Source: Eucalyptus grandis (Eukaryota > Streptophyta > Magnoliopsida > Myrtales > Myrtaceae). From it: 64,000 bases of DNA. Below the pieces are notes generated by a model that saw only the letters and a program-made list of their open reading frames with translations, was not told where the DNA came from and ran no database searches. A program made the translations under genes and the position numbers. Location of the stretch: NCBI RefSeq assembly GCF_016545825.1, contig NC_052613.1, positions 38,141,790 to 38,205,789 of the forward strand, in the 5' to 3' direction. This document shows positions 46,353 to 58,690 of this stretch, piece after piece (the stretch's first letter is position 1; every line of letters starts with the position of its first letter).

Positions 46353-49300
46353 TCAATCGAAGTCGAAGCGCATAAGCAGCCTCGCTGAGCTGAGCTTCTC
46401 CCCCTTGCGATCATAGAGTGGGATGGCTCGTATCCCCGATTTCAACTCAGAAACTGGCAAACAAGTCTGGCCAGCAAAATCATCCTTCTCAGACATGTCG
46501 TACTCATGGACTTCAATCCGCAATAAAGCTAGTTCAGGAACAGTCAATGGAAATGAAAACTCCTGATTCCAAACAGGAGTCCAATCGTCTTCTATTTTCT
46601 TAGTTTTCTTCATTACTGTATCAGCCGGCACTCCTGCTATGCCAACCTGCACCAAAATGGACGTAAGGATTGATCCCAACTCCCCGCCCACCACACCAAA
46701 CTGAGGGAAAATACAAAAAGAAAGGCCCTTTTGCATGTGCCTTTCTTTAAGTCCTATTAGTCTTGCAAGATCCGTACCACCACTTATCAACGGATATGTT
46801 CCTTAGATAGCAACATTACAGAAAATATAGCCACAAAAAGAAAAAAGAAGCTTTGGTAAGAAGCCCGGTATGAGATATTTAGACAGGAAAATCACCAATA
46901 TGCACTAGAGCCTACTTTTCCACCACACTGCTTTAACTTATTCAAAGTTTAATTTACTTTTATGTTGTCCCAAGAGTGGATGATGTTGGATATGCCCCAA
47001 TGGAAGCAGCTTGTTTATCTTTAGAACTTGCTTTGGAACCAATCTCATTTGGGAACAAATACTTTGCACCCTACAGGCTCCAAGACTAGTTTGCCTCATC
47101 AAGATGCATGTTAAATGACAGTCACCCAGCTTAACAAAGCATTTTAGATATAGTAATATCTCATTGAGCAAGATAAAAAGGCTTACACGGGTGTAAAAAT
47201 CTGGTGGTGAATACAAATCGAAGTGTGTTTGTTTGAAGTCTAAATGCCATCCATCTCCCATGTACACTGTCACCTGTGAACAAAAGAATTCAGTATCTTT
47301 GATCCAAAGGAACAGGACAATATGTTGACAAAGACCAAGGTATAAGGGCTGAAACAAGATCTTTGCTATGGTACCGTCAGAGTTTTCTTCACATCCAGTT
47401 TTGCTTTGGGATCAAAGACTTCATTCTTTGGACCCAAGCTCATCAGAAAGTCGGGCTTCTTGACATAGCCACACCCCCCATTGGCTCTAAACATACCATG
47501 CATCAACCAAAGGAATCTTCCGTAACCCTGCAATCGTTGATTGACGTGTAGTGAGCAATTGCTCTTGAAAGCCCATGAGTTATAACCCCTTCGAATTAAG
47601 AGTTTAATTTAAACCGAAACTAGCCTATATTTCCTTCTCGCTACAGAATTAGGACTACTAGCTTTTTGCCAGTGGAACCAATTCGGCGATTAATTTTTGT
47701 CCTATAAGCAGCCTCACAACAAAGCCAATTACTTCTATTGCAAAATATGGCAAGACCTTTCCCCTACATAATGCTGGGAGCCACTTGAAACACATTCCAC
47801 CTATGCTCAAAGAAATTCGAATTACTGAAGCAAACCTGCATGTTAAATGCAACCATCTGAGCTCCGTGCATCCAACCAACTAGTGGCTTGTAATTGGAGG
47901 AGTTAAACCGAGTACCCTTGGGGTAGACTCTCAAGATATTCTTCTGAGTAAATCTGCAATTAACAGGCAGAAACATCAAATCTGGTAGACTTTGCTATAT
48001 TTACCAAAAGAAAATAATAATAACATGGACATCAGCAGAATGGCCAATAATCTGTACCAATAGATCCACTCAACAATGTTATCTTGGATGTAAGTACCTC
48101 ACAACATCTGTCGAATGAGACTCAGCGGCCTTTTCAAGTGCTTGTTCACTCAGACTGAGGCGTCTAACCTTATCAGCCTCTACTTTTAGTGCTTCCTTTA
48201 ACCCACCCTTCGGTTTCCCAGCATGTATAGCAATCAGACGCTTGTAAGTAGGTCCTCCTGGTTGACATGATTCAGTTTCACAATCATCACTTTCTTCATC
48301 TTCATGACTGTGTTCATTAGTTTCACCCTCAGTCTGCATAGAAATTTATACAGGTAAGTTGGAAAAAAAAAGCAATCAATCTAAAAGCTAGGAAGTCAAG
48401 TAATTCAGCACCATTAAGAAGATATGAAAGTCACATATGGTAAGAGTTATACTGAAAGCCGAGCAGACCTTATTGTCTTGTCGAACAAGTGAAACATCCA
48501 ATGGATCATTTCCCCATATATCATCCTCAGCATCCTTCTTCTCCGAATGACTGCTCTCTTTAGTACCTTTAGCTTCAAGGTACTCTTTTGGTGGTTTGGT
48601 TGATATAATTATGCGATGCTTCAAATCTTCAGGCGAGAGTAATTCCTTTAATTCAGCTTCAGGGTAATAAAGCATTTCTCCAAATGTTTGGGTGATCATC
48701 TGAAAATACAAATTTCATCACTAAAATGCGAGCAAGAAAGGGTAATGGGATTACAAGAGACTGATGAGAATTCACCTGAGCTACTTTAGACTGGAGATCT
48801 GGAGTTAGGTGGTCCTCGAGTGTTATTATAACAGGATAAGGAGATGTTGCAAAAGCATTTTCTCTTATAGATTTTAAACATTTGATGAGTTCCACTGGAG
48901 TTGTCAAGGTTCTGCATCCATACATAAAACATACTCAGACAAGATTTGGAAAGGCTGGGTGATGGAACTTGCCCTGGAGTTGTAATACTTCATTATTAAT
49001 TGACGAACCAAACAGACAACCTTTTCACTTCTCCATCTTAGATAAGAAGAGTTGATTTACTCGTACATTGAAAAAGTGGGCCTGGGAATATAGATTATGT
49101 TGTCAACTCTAATACAGCATAAGGTGCTGAACCGATGCGTTACCAGGGTTAGAATAGTCTGATAACTCCCTATAACTCTGCTATCATTGAAGAGATTGCA
49201 AAGCATTCCTTGTGAAAGTTAAGTCATTTTTCAAGTTGAGCTTTTCTAGCCAGAAGAAAAACTATCCTACAATTATATGCTCTATGAGAAAAGTGTGGAT

Positions 49301-50753
49301 GTTTGGAGTCTGCAGTAATTGCTCTGCAACTACAAGCATTTCGAAAGGGCTAAACTCACAACATGCAGCCTTGGCATTAGATTGTAGAGCTTCCATGGAG
49401 AAAGGGCATTTTTAGAATGACAGACATGATGCTGCATACAAAAATGGATTCATGATTTTTCCATTGCAGTTTCTTTTTTCAGTTGGACAAGTGAGATAAC
49501 ATCTTTTATCTGTGGAATATGTACAAATTGGTACTTTACCAATTGAGAGTACTTTAAAATTGAGATTAAAATATCTTATTTCGCAATTGGATGGTATAAA
49601 AAGAGGCCCATCTCCAGAAGTAGAGGAAATAGATTATTGTCAGGCAAAGAAAGAAGCCAAGGAATTGGATGCAAACCTTCCATGAAGAACGTGCACATCG
49701 TCCTTCGCTGAGTTCGGCCATATATCAAGTTCCACCACTCTCACTCCTCGTTGCAGCGCCTTGATGATCGGGACATCACTGCAATCGCTGCTTAGCTGGT
49801 TTCCCGTGAGGTATGAGTTGTGGCCCGTGTATATGAAATAATGGGACAAGGGAGCTGTCATATCTTGATGAACCTGAAAGAAAGACGAATTGAGTTGACG
49901 ACCACAAAGATCTCACCTTCATGGTAAAGTTGGTCCTTATGGGTCATTACATCTATTAGAAATGAACACATGGTTCAAGAGTGAATGAGCAGAGAAATAC
50001 TCATATGGACAAACTGTTAATTCCCATAGATATGGAAACTAGTAAATTCGAGATCTTTCTTAGATCACGAAGCAGCGGACCGCACGTTAGTATTGAGAAG
50101 AGTACAATATACAAACATGATCAGATGGTAATCTCCTAAAAGCAGCAAACTTCACAGCTCATCTTTAATTCCAACTTTTGAACGACAATAAATCCCCAAT
50201 ACCCATAAAAAGCATTCCATTCCACGCGTGTCCCCCTCGATGCAGATGTGGAAACTCTCGGGATCTTCACTCACCAAAACCAGGAAAGTTCCATTTGAGG
50301 AACGAGTTAAACCACTTGCAATAAAGAGCTCCCTTTTAGAACGAAACCACACGGCTGATGGTCAAGACAAGGCGAAGACTAAAATGGACTGCTTCATTCA
50401 GCTCAAATCAAACCAGAGTAAGAAGGAGCTGATCATACCTCAGATCCAATCGGCGGGTTGAGATCAGCGGAGAAGAGAAAATGGTGGAAATCATCGAGGG
50501 TGAGAGCGTGTCTCGAGAACTTGGCAATGTGGTGGCGCTTATGGATGACCTGATCCACGACCCTCTGCGCGTCCGCGACGGAGGCGACGGCCTCCCCCTG
50601 GGACTCCACCAGGAACCGCCGGAACTGCTCCGCCGACATGGTGGCGCCGCCATCGGCGTACTTCTTGAAGGCCTGCCTCACGTCCTCCGGCGGCTCCGCC
50701 TCCTTCACCTTGAACTTCCGGGTGTAGCAGAGGCACAATCTGTAGCTCCCCAT
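46353..50753 (-). CDS. Phosphoinositide-specific phospholipase C (plant PI-PLC, PLC2-like), nine exons
   Basis: Minus-strand exons: 50753-50439, 49873-49677, 48911-48776, 48699-48469, 48333-48098, 47953-47836, 47527-47375, 47273-47187, 46646-46353; 1767 nt, 588 aa, every junction in frame with GT-AG. The N-terminal EF-hand-like lobe is residues 1-105. The X domain begins [22 protein letters not shown], with catalytic His123 and His169 (VHVLHGR) and Ca2+ ligands Asn124, Glu153 and Asp155. An acidic linker (about 260-330) precedes the Y domain ([42 protein letters not shown]). The C-terminal C2 domain ([34 protein letters not shown]) binds Ca2+ and membrane. It hydrolyses phosphoinositides at the plasma membrane to diacylglycerol and inositol phosphates. 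Length is close to the usual plant PI-PLC. A GA-rich leader lies at about 50850-50880. Confidence 0.95.
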
Positions 50754-53700
50754 CCCAGGAACCAACGAACAGAGCAAGTGGGTTGCTAGTTGCTGGTTCG
50801 ATCCGCTCCTTCTTATGCTCGGGAGACGAAAACGACCACCGGCGAAGAGACAGAGAGACAAGAGAGAGAGAGAGTCGATGGGGGAGGAGGAGAGGAACGG
50901 ACAGGGACAGTAAAAAGATTAGCAGGTCGAAGGAGTTTAATATGGGAGAGAATGAACGTGAATTAGGTGGTCCTGAACACCATGTTTAACTTAAATGATT
51001 GGAGACAATAAATTATAGTGGGGGAGCTGGCTCGTCTCCCTCGTTTAACACGTCCCGCCCCATCAGCGTTCTAACCTTCACCGGCCCTTTCCCCATTTAG
51101 GATATTTTATTCCATCCTTCGCTCGTCGTGCGCCGAGCTGGACTGGCCATTGATTAAAGATGACCGCCTTTTGTTGCTGATACCGACCGCGAGATGGAAA
51201 GCTAAAGCTCAGCAGCTAAAAAAGCTGGGAAATAGCTCCGCTTGCGAAACTGGGTTTGTTTAAGACCGGGATCTGCATATTCCATGAGGAATCGTCGCAT
51301 GTGCTTTCCATTCCAATGCATGAATTTAGTAAAGGTGTGTACGATAAGGTCGAGAAGGCGACCCAACAGCAACAGCATATGTCTCGTCTGTAGCGGCTGT
51401 CCCTGTCCGTATTTTGTACATTGACCCCCATCGGTTGACTTGGAGGTCTCGCCTCCTATCTCCCGCGTGGGTAATTTAGACTTTTTATTTCCTTAAAAAA
51501 AAGAAAAAATATAAAGTTTTCTGCATCTGCAAGCGACGTGGTTAAAATAAGTACAGTCGAAGTCTCCCGTTCGCTTTCGCACATGTACGAGATTAATTTA
51601 GGCGACTTGGAACTCTCCCAGAAATAGATTGGAGTTTACTCACCCCTTAAAGATTCCCATTCTCGATCGAGAGTCGATTTGGAGGGAATTTTTTACGCTT
51701 ACAAAATATAAGACTATGGAGATTCGAAGTAGTTGTTCTTTCCAGTCAAAATTTCTAGATGCTTACCAACATGGAGAAACTTGGCTACAACTGTCATGGA
51801 CTAGAAAATAGAATTCCTTTTCTTTAGGAAACAGTGGGGAGCATTTATCTTGATGTTCCTCTCGTATGCAAAGGTGAAAACAGTGAATTTCAGATGTTAA
51901 ATCGTGTAATCATTTCAGGTTCACATTATATATTTCAAGGGAGCTATTTCATGTTCAGTATGTGGTTCCGTTCATTTCAACTCAATTCATCTTCCCGAAA
52001 GCATGTCAGCATCAGTTTGTCAAAAACCCTTTGTTTGCTTCGGTGGGTCCGCACGTTTCTTGCGTTACGAAAGAAGTCACCGAAAAGGGTAAAAAAGAGA
52101 AAGGGGAAGTGACCCTTTGGATGCTCCACCGTCCGTGCTGGAAGGGCAGCGGAGAGCGTCATCACGCTGACGACGTTAATTGGCGCTTATTGCCATCACA
52201 CAACGTAAATAATTTTTTTAAGGACGGTACGAGGACTCACTGCTTGACAGATATGCATGCGTTGTCATGTCATTTGATGTTTTTACAGCATAAACCAGTA
52301 GCTTTGCCTGTGCTTTTCGGACGTTTTGCACGGATCCATGGTTTTTTAACTTTCTGGCGTTTGGCGCCAGTGAACACTTATCCGTCTCATGTGAACTCAT
52401 TGATTTCTGAATCCTGACCTCAACTAACGTGCATTGATTAGTTGTACGTGCACGCTGTCCCATTAATAAATTTTAGGGCAAAACTATCTATAAAAACCGT
52501 TGCACGAAGAACTAAAATTTGATGCTGTATTATTAGCATTATAAGACACATCTGCGTCACTCGATGCTCGGAGCAAGACGTCGTTCACAGCTGTCACATC
52601 ATTGGCCCAAACATAATTCAGCCCAGGCTCCGTGTTTTGGCCCAATTGAGAGGCTCAGGCTGGTCCGTGATGAGCCGGCCGAGAACCAGTTCTCTCCTTA
52701 GTCCCGATTCGCCCAAGCCCAATCATCTCTTTTTTAGTGTCCTTTCGATGTGATATTGCCGGTTCTCTCCATAGATTATGTATTTGGAGTTTAAGCTATA
52801 GCCGTCGTTGTTCTACTTGATATATTGCATTTGATGCTTTTTGCTACTTTTAGTTCTGTGCTGTTTACCAGATGGGTCCAGCAGTATGCCTGACACCGTT
52901 TTGAATGCAGGAACTGCTTTAACTAGTCGTACCAGTACAAGGCCTTACCGTGATCGATAAGCAAAAGCGGACACGCGGACACCCAGCGATATGCCACGGA
53001 GGCTTTTCTTCAGTGGTTCTGTAACGGTGGGAGTTCATTTGCACAGTCTATTCAGAGAAGCTAGATTTTTTAGTTGTGCTCAAAACTTGATCAGTACGTG
53101 ATTTTCCCCAGATATTGCAAAATCACATGTGACTGTCCGAGCTTTATAAACTAAAGCGGATCGCTACAGCATGGCTGCGCTTGGTAATACATTTCCAAAG
53201 ACTTGAGAGCTCAATGTGGGGTGGAGGAGCTTTGAGAAATGTCATTTTCCCATCTTCACTCACGGCATTGCCTCTTCTTCCTCACGCTTCAAGCTCTTCT
53301 GATTGATGCTTCTCGCAGCTTCGTCCTTGTTGTTGAAGAACGTCTTGGCTTCGCCAAACAGAGGCAAGAATATCCGTCTCAACAAATGTGGATGGAGAAT
53401 AGATGGCTTGTGTTCTTTGACGCAAGAAAACGAACTTTCCTCCATTTTCTCTCTTCCCACTTTCTTTCTAGCTAGGTTCGCCTTGGTCTTTGTCTTCACA
53501 CTTAAACACAGTTCTTCTTTTATAGTATTTAGATTTAGATACCAGATAGTGATGGATTTATGGTTGCTTCTCAATCTTAATCTCTTTTCTATTTTGGGTC
53601 TCTAGTTTTGTGTGTGAAGACAAAAGTCATTTGAAGAAGCGGAGGCTGTTTCGGAGTCATTGGATATTGTTCACTTTTGACATGCTTCGGTGGGATTATG

Positions 53701-55466
53701 TCAGACCAAAGTTATTCATTTTGGATCTTGCTCTGTTTTGATCTTACTCTCTATTTTGGGAATATTCCTCTACAGATAAGTTTCTGCTTTCTCTAAGGTT
53801 TGGTTTTACAGGCTTCGAATAGTCTGGAGCTGAGGTAGAGTAGATGTAGGACAATTTGTTTTCTTTGTAAGTCTGGTATTTTTCTCCGCGGTTTTATTTT
53901 TCAGTTTTGTGCATTCTTTTTGGTCAGACGGCTTTGTGCATCTGAGTGGGGCTGAAATTAAAGTGATTTCGCGTTTTTGCTTATCTCCAATGAATCCGCA
54001 TATAATTTTACTGAATCCTTTATGTGATCGAGACAAAGTGTCTCTTTGCTTAGTCAATTCCTGATATGCTATGAAGGCAGTTTGATGCAGTTTACTCAGG
54101 AATTGCTGCCTTTTGGAGCTTCTTCTAAGTTCTATAAGTTCTACTGATTTTTTTGGGATGTTGCTTATCTGGGCTGTAATTGCGCATATACTTATGTGAA
54201 AAGTAGTTTGTTGGGCATGCTTTGCATTTGTGACAACTAAGCGATGAAAATTCATGGGTTGGGGTAATAGTTCTACCATGTATTTATAATAGATGCGCTT
54301 TTCTCGTTGGTCTCCTCCACTGCTTTTGGTACGTCCAATTAACTCGATCCTCCTATTGTGCCCATCATCATATCATCGCTATAATGATGACTTTGAAGCG
54401 AATGATGGTGACAATGCTTTTGACTGTGAGGATGATATGATTATGGAGGTCAGTAATGATGAGTTTATGTTTGTGGATGAGCTGGGTGGTGTTGACAAGA
54501 GGGAAATGGAGGATCGGATCCCTTGGCTGTTGGTGAACAAGAAAGAAAACTGCTCGGTAGTAACGAACCAAGTAGTGTATTAATAAATTAGTGAAGGGAT
54601 TGAATTAAGTTGTGATTTTGTGTTGTCTGGTGTAACATATGAATTCCAAAGAGGGAACAGAGACAACAAAGAGTATTTTAACGCATCAGAAACACAGCTT
54701 TTAGCCTTTGATAAATATAGGGTCTAGCTTGTGTGCTGCTCCTCGTAGAAATCAGTAAGTAGTATTTCCGTCGCTGTTTTTGATGAAAGGTAAGATCTAC
54801 CCTTGATCGATGTTTTATAGTGAAGCAATTTAAATAAATCTGGAAATTGTTGTTGGAGGAAAGGGTACTCTGAATTTGGAGCTGGTTTCTGGACGGAGTT
54901 TAAATAAGCTGGTTTTGAGGAATCCAAGCATGCCAAAGTCACCCATGGACAGAGCAATAAAATCACCATTAATGGGACACTACGGCACGCACATGAAGTT
55001 TGCAAAGATTCTCCAGCTTCAGTGAAAATAATAAGAGAGATGCCAAGGTAGATGTACAGAAGCTTCCAGTGTTTTGTCAAACCAAAAGCAGCACGGTCGA
55101 AACTGTAAATTAAAGAACTTCAGAAAGATTCCCCAGCATCAGTGAAAAGAACAGAGAGATGCCAAGGTCGATGGATAAAGGCAGAGGCAGGCTTCTAAAT
55201 GATCTCTGTCAAAGGGATGGTTCATCATCAATTCGGTCCGAAGGGTTAAGATCACTCGGGATCTTTTATGCTCTATCTATGCTTAACGAGCCCGTTCAAA
55301 ATCAGTCCGATCGCTCGGAATTTTATAGAACTGTTGTCCTACACATTATCAATTGCTGCAATGCATCTGAAAAGTGACGATAACACCAGAACCCCCAGGC
55401 TCTGAAAATCCACTTAGACTAGACATATGCTATGGGAAAAGCCAGAAGCAAATTCCCAATGCTAAT
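50754..55466. other. Intergenic region between PLC and PDX1
   Basis: It holds the PLC promoter on the left and the PDX1 3' flank on the right. GGCCCA/TGGGCC-type motifs at about 52600-52730 look like a plant site II promoter region, but no recognisable coding gene follows. An acidic ORF at 54293-54583 and the overlapping frames at 53239-53605 match no family I know. A direct duplication of about 50 bp lies at about 55003-55056 and 55121-55170. Confidence 0.45.
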
Positions 55467-56402
55467 TCACTCCGACCGATTCGCGTACCTCTCCACCTTA
55501 TCATCGTTCAGGTTAATGCCCACCATGGCCTCCCCCAACCCGCAGCTCACCTCCGCCAGCAGCTCCGGGTCGGTGTAGTGCGTCACCGCCTGCACGATGG
55601 CCTTGGCCCTCTTGGCCGGGTCGCCGCTCTTGAACACCCCGGAGCCCACGAACACGCCGTCGCACCCCAGCTGCATCATCAGCGCGGCGTCGGCCGGCGT
55701 CGCCACCCCTCCCGCCGCGAACTGCACCACCGGCAGCCTCCCCAGCTGCTTGGTCTGCATAACCAGGTCGTAGGGCGCCGCGATCTTCTTGGCGAACGCG
55801 AACACCTCGTCGTCGTCCATGTTGCGCAGCACGCGGATGTCCCCCATCACCGACCTCACGTGCCGCACCGCCTCCACGACGTTCCCCGTCCCGGCCTCGC
55901 CCTTGGTCCTGATCATGGCCGCCCCCTCGCGGATCCGCCGCAGCGCCTCCCCGAGGTTGCGGCAGCCGCAGACGAAGGGGATCCGGAAGTTGTGCTTGTT
56001 GATGTGGTTGTCCTCGTCGGCGAGTGTGAGGACCTCGCTCTCGTCCACGTAGTCGATGCCGAGGGCCTCCAGGATCTGGGCCTCGACGAAGTGGCCGATG
56101 CGGGCCTTGGCCATGACCGGGATGGTGACGGCGTTCTTGATCTCCTTGATGAGCTGCGGGTCGCTCATGCGGGCGACGCCGCCCTGGGCACGGATGTCGG
56201 CGGGCACGCGCTCCAGGGCCATGACGGCGCACGCGCCGGCCTCCTCGGCGATGCGGGCCTGCTCGGCGTTGACGACGTCCATGATGACGCCGCCGCGGAG
56301 CATCTGGGCGAGGCCCACTTTGACGGAGAAGGTGGATGATTTCTTGGTGGTCTCGGCTATGGCGCCGTTGCCGTACACGGTGACTACGCCCGAACCCTCC
56401 AT
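55467..56402 (-). CDS. PDX1: Pyridoxal 5'-phosphate synthase subunit PDX1
   Basis: Intronless, 311 aa. It begins [13 protein letters not shown] and covers the whole PdxS/SNZ (beta/alpha)8 barrel: [47 protein letters not shown] with catalytic Lys99, [26 protein letters not shown] with Lys167, and the C-terminal [20 protein letters not shown]. With PDX2 glutaminase it makes PLP from ribose 5-phosphate (or ribulose 5-phosphate), glyceraldehyde 3-phosphate and glutamine-derived ammonia; PDX1 forms the dodecamer. The ATG at 56402 is chosen because the family starts at this point and the upstream in-frame extension (to 56663) is pyrimidine-rich leader. Third positions are strongly G/C, which creates long antisense ORFs. 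Arabidopsis PDX1 genes are also intronless. Confidence 0.97.
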   Translation of the reverse strand: MEGSGVVTVYGNGAIAETTKKSSTFSVKVGLAQMLRGGVIMDVVNAEQARIAEEAGACAVMALERVPADIRAQGGVARMSDPQLIKEIKNAVTIPVMAKARIGHFVEAQILEALGIDYVDESEVLTLADEDNHINKHNFRIPFVCGCRNLGEALRRIREGAAMIRTKGEAGTGNVVEAVRHVRSVMGDIRVLRNMDDDEVFAFAKKIAAPYDLVMQTKQLGRLPVVQFAAGGVATPADAALMMQLGCDGVFVGSGVFKSGDPAKRAKAIVQAVTHYTDPELLAEVSCGLGEAMVGINLNDDKVERYANRSE

Positions 56403-57175
56403 CGGATATGGAAAACAAGGACGATGTTCAACGAGGACGGTGTCTAGAGAAGGTTGAATACGAGGATTACTCAGAAACGGAGAGAGATAGAGAAAGGTGA
56501 GGAACGAATGAAGGAGAGAGGATGAGGAATTGAGAGCGGAAGGGATGAGAAATAAGTAGAGGGGAGGGGTCGGGGGTTGGAGGGGGAGATTTTGGAAGTT
56601 TGTGGTCAGTTCTGGAGATTCTATCCATGGGCAGAGCAGAACCGCCGAATTAAAAAAAATCACATCTTTCTATATTTGGCAGGAAAATCTGGAGGTGTTG
56701 ATTGTGCCATGGATACTGGTTTTTTTTTTTTTTTTGAACAGGCATGGATACTGGTTTAATGATAGCTACTCTAAATTCCAGATGTCTTTTTCTTCTTTTT
56801 TTGTATCTTTTTTTTATTGGTATCAACTTTAATTCCAGATTACATGCTTAACGAAGTCACGAAATGAGACCTACTTAACTGGCATGTCCGCTTAAGGAAA
56901 AAAAAAATATCTGGAAAATATTATTTTAAATCTCAAAAGACTACAAAACTTAAATGAGAATCTCAGTGTCAACAAATATTGGGAAAATTTTAGGACCTTC
57001 CGGTCGAGAAAAATCAAATTAGGCAAGTTGCTTGATTTAGATTAAGTACAAATTAGTCCGAACTTGTCGATAGTATGCATTTCCACGCTGAGGATGTGAA
57101 TAGGCCTTTTCTTAAGCTTCTTCCTTGGTCGATTAAGGTGTCGCGGTTGTTCAAGTAAAGCCGTTTGCATTTGCT
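56403..57175. other. PDX1 promoter and flank
   Basis: A leader rich in purines on the + strand (56460-56600) upstream of PDX1, then AT-rich sequence. No gene seen. Confidence 0.5.
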
Positions 57176-58690
57176 AAGACCATAATCAAGACAAAAATAT
57201 TGTGTGCACACTTAGTGGACTAAAACTCCAGGGATCATAATTGGACAAAAGGTTCAATGAGACACTTAGATGACAAATGACATCTTAATTTATTGAAAAT
57301 GACACTAATTAGATAATTAGTGTACTTAGGTCCCTAAAGTTCGATATTTGATTGCGTAAGAAGTGAGGCAAATTCGCATGCTTCATTTGGCTCTTAATCG
57401 GCCTCAATAGAGTCGTAGCGAAAATGTACTACTTAGATAATTAGTGTAGTCAGGTTCTTTCGAAATTAGATATCTGATTGCGTATGAAATGATGTATCTT
57501 CTCATGCTTCATTTGGCTCTTACTTGACCTCGATAGAGTAGTGAAGAAAAGACATTAATTATATAATTAATATAACTAAGTTCCTAAAGTTAGATATATG
57601 ATTGACAAAAAGGCACTAAGTAGATAATTAGTGTTATCAGGTTCCTAATGTTAGATATCTAATTCCGTAGAAAGTGAGGTATCTTCTCATCTTCACTTGG
57701 CTCTTAGTCGACCTTAAGAGAGTGGTGACAAAAAGGCACTATTAGATGATTAATTTAATCAATCAAATTTCTAGTTGCGTAAGAAGTAAAGTATCTTTTC
57801 ATGCTTCATGTAAGGCTACGTTAGATTAATACCTTGTTATCTTCACTTAATTAGTCATTCCATTCCACTCGGCTCATGGTCGTTGCATCTCTAGCTTACC
57901 ATGTAAGCTGACGGGATCGTGCCTAGTGCTCATAATAAGGCCTTGTAATCATTGTGATTTATTTATATTGTCTTTGTATTGTGATTCGTTTTCTTAGTTT
58001 GATGGATAGGTCATTGACAAAGACCACAATCAAGACAAAAATATTGTGTGCACACTTAATGGACTAAAACTCCATGGATCATAATTGGACAAAAGGTTCA
58101 ATGAGACACTTAGATGACAAATGATCATCTCAATTTATTAAAAATGGAACTAATTATATAATTAGTGTAATTAGGTCCATAAAGTTCGATATTTGATTGC
58201 GTAAGAAGTGAGGTAAATTCGCATGCTTCATTTGGCTCTTAATCATCCTCAATAGAGTCGTAACGAAAATGTACTACTTAGATAATTAGTGTAGCCAGGT
58301 TCTTTCAAAATTAGATATCTAGTTGTGTATAAAGTGATGTATCTTCTCATGCTTCATTTGGCTCTTACTCGACCTCAATTGAGTAGTGAAGAAAATGCAT
58401 TAATTATATAATTAATATAACTAGGTTAATGAAGTTAGATATACAGTTGACGAAAAGGCACTAAGTAGATAATTAGTGTTATCGGGTTCCTAATGTTAGA
58501 TATCTGGTTGCACAAAAAGTGAGGTATCTTCTCATCTTCACTTGGCTCTTGGTTGACCTTAATAGAGCAGTGACAAAAAGGCACTAATTAGATAAATAGT
58601 TTAATCAGTCAAATATCTAATTGCGTAAGAGTAAAGTATCTTCTCATGCTTCATTTGGCTCCTAGTCGGCCTTGATAGAGCAATGACGAC
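57176..58690. repeat. Higher-order tandem repeat (844-bp unit made of about 125-bp subunits)
   Basis: The sequence from 57176 (AAGACCATAATCAAGAC) recurs at 58020 (AAGACCACAATCAAGAC), an 844-bp offset, and stays aligned to the end. Inside each unit a subunit of about 125 bp repeats several times: TAGATAATTAGTGT, CAGGTTC, GATATCTGATTGCGTA, GTATCTTCTCATGCTTC, ATTTGGCTCTTA and CTCAATAGAG recur in order, with some shortened copies (for example at 57551). The second unit is cut off at 58690 by the poly-T of the LINE. No coding potential. Confidence 0.88.

Noticed and set aside
55374..56339. 321-codon ORF antisense to PDX1, and a 301-codon frame on the same strand as PDX1
   Set aside because: Both are by-products of the GC-rich third positions of PDX1. 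Their composition (His/Arg/Gly-rich) is not protein-like and PDX1 explains the region completely.
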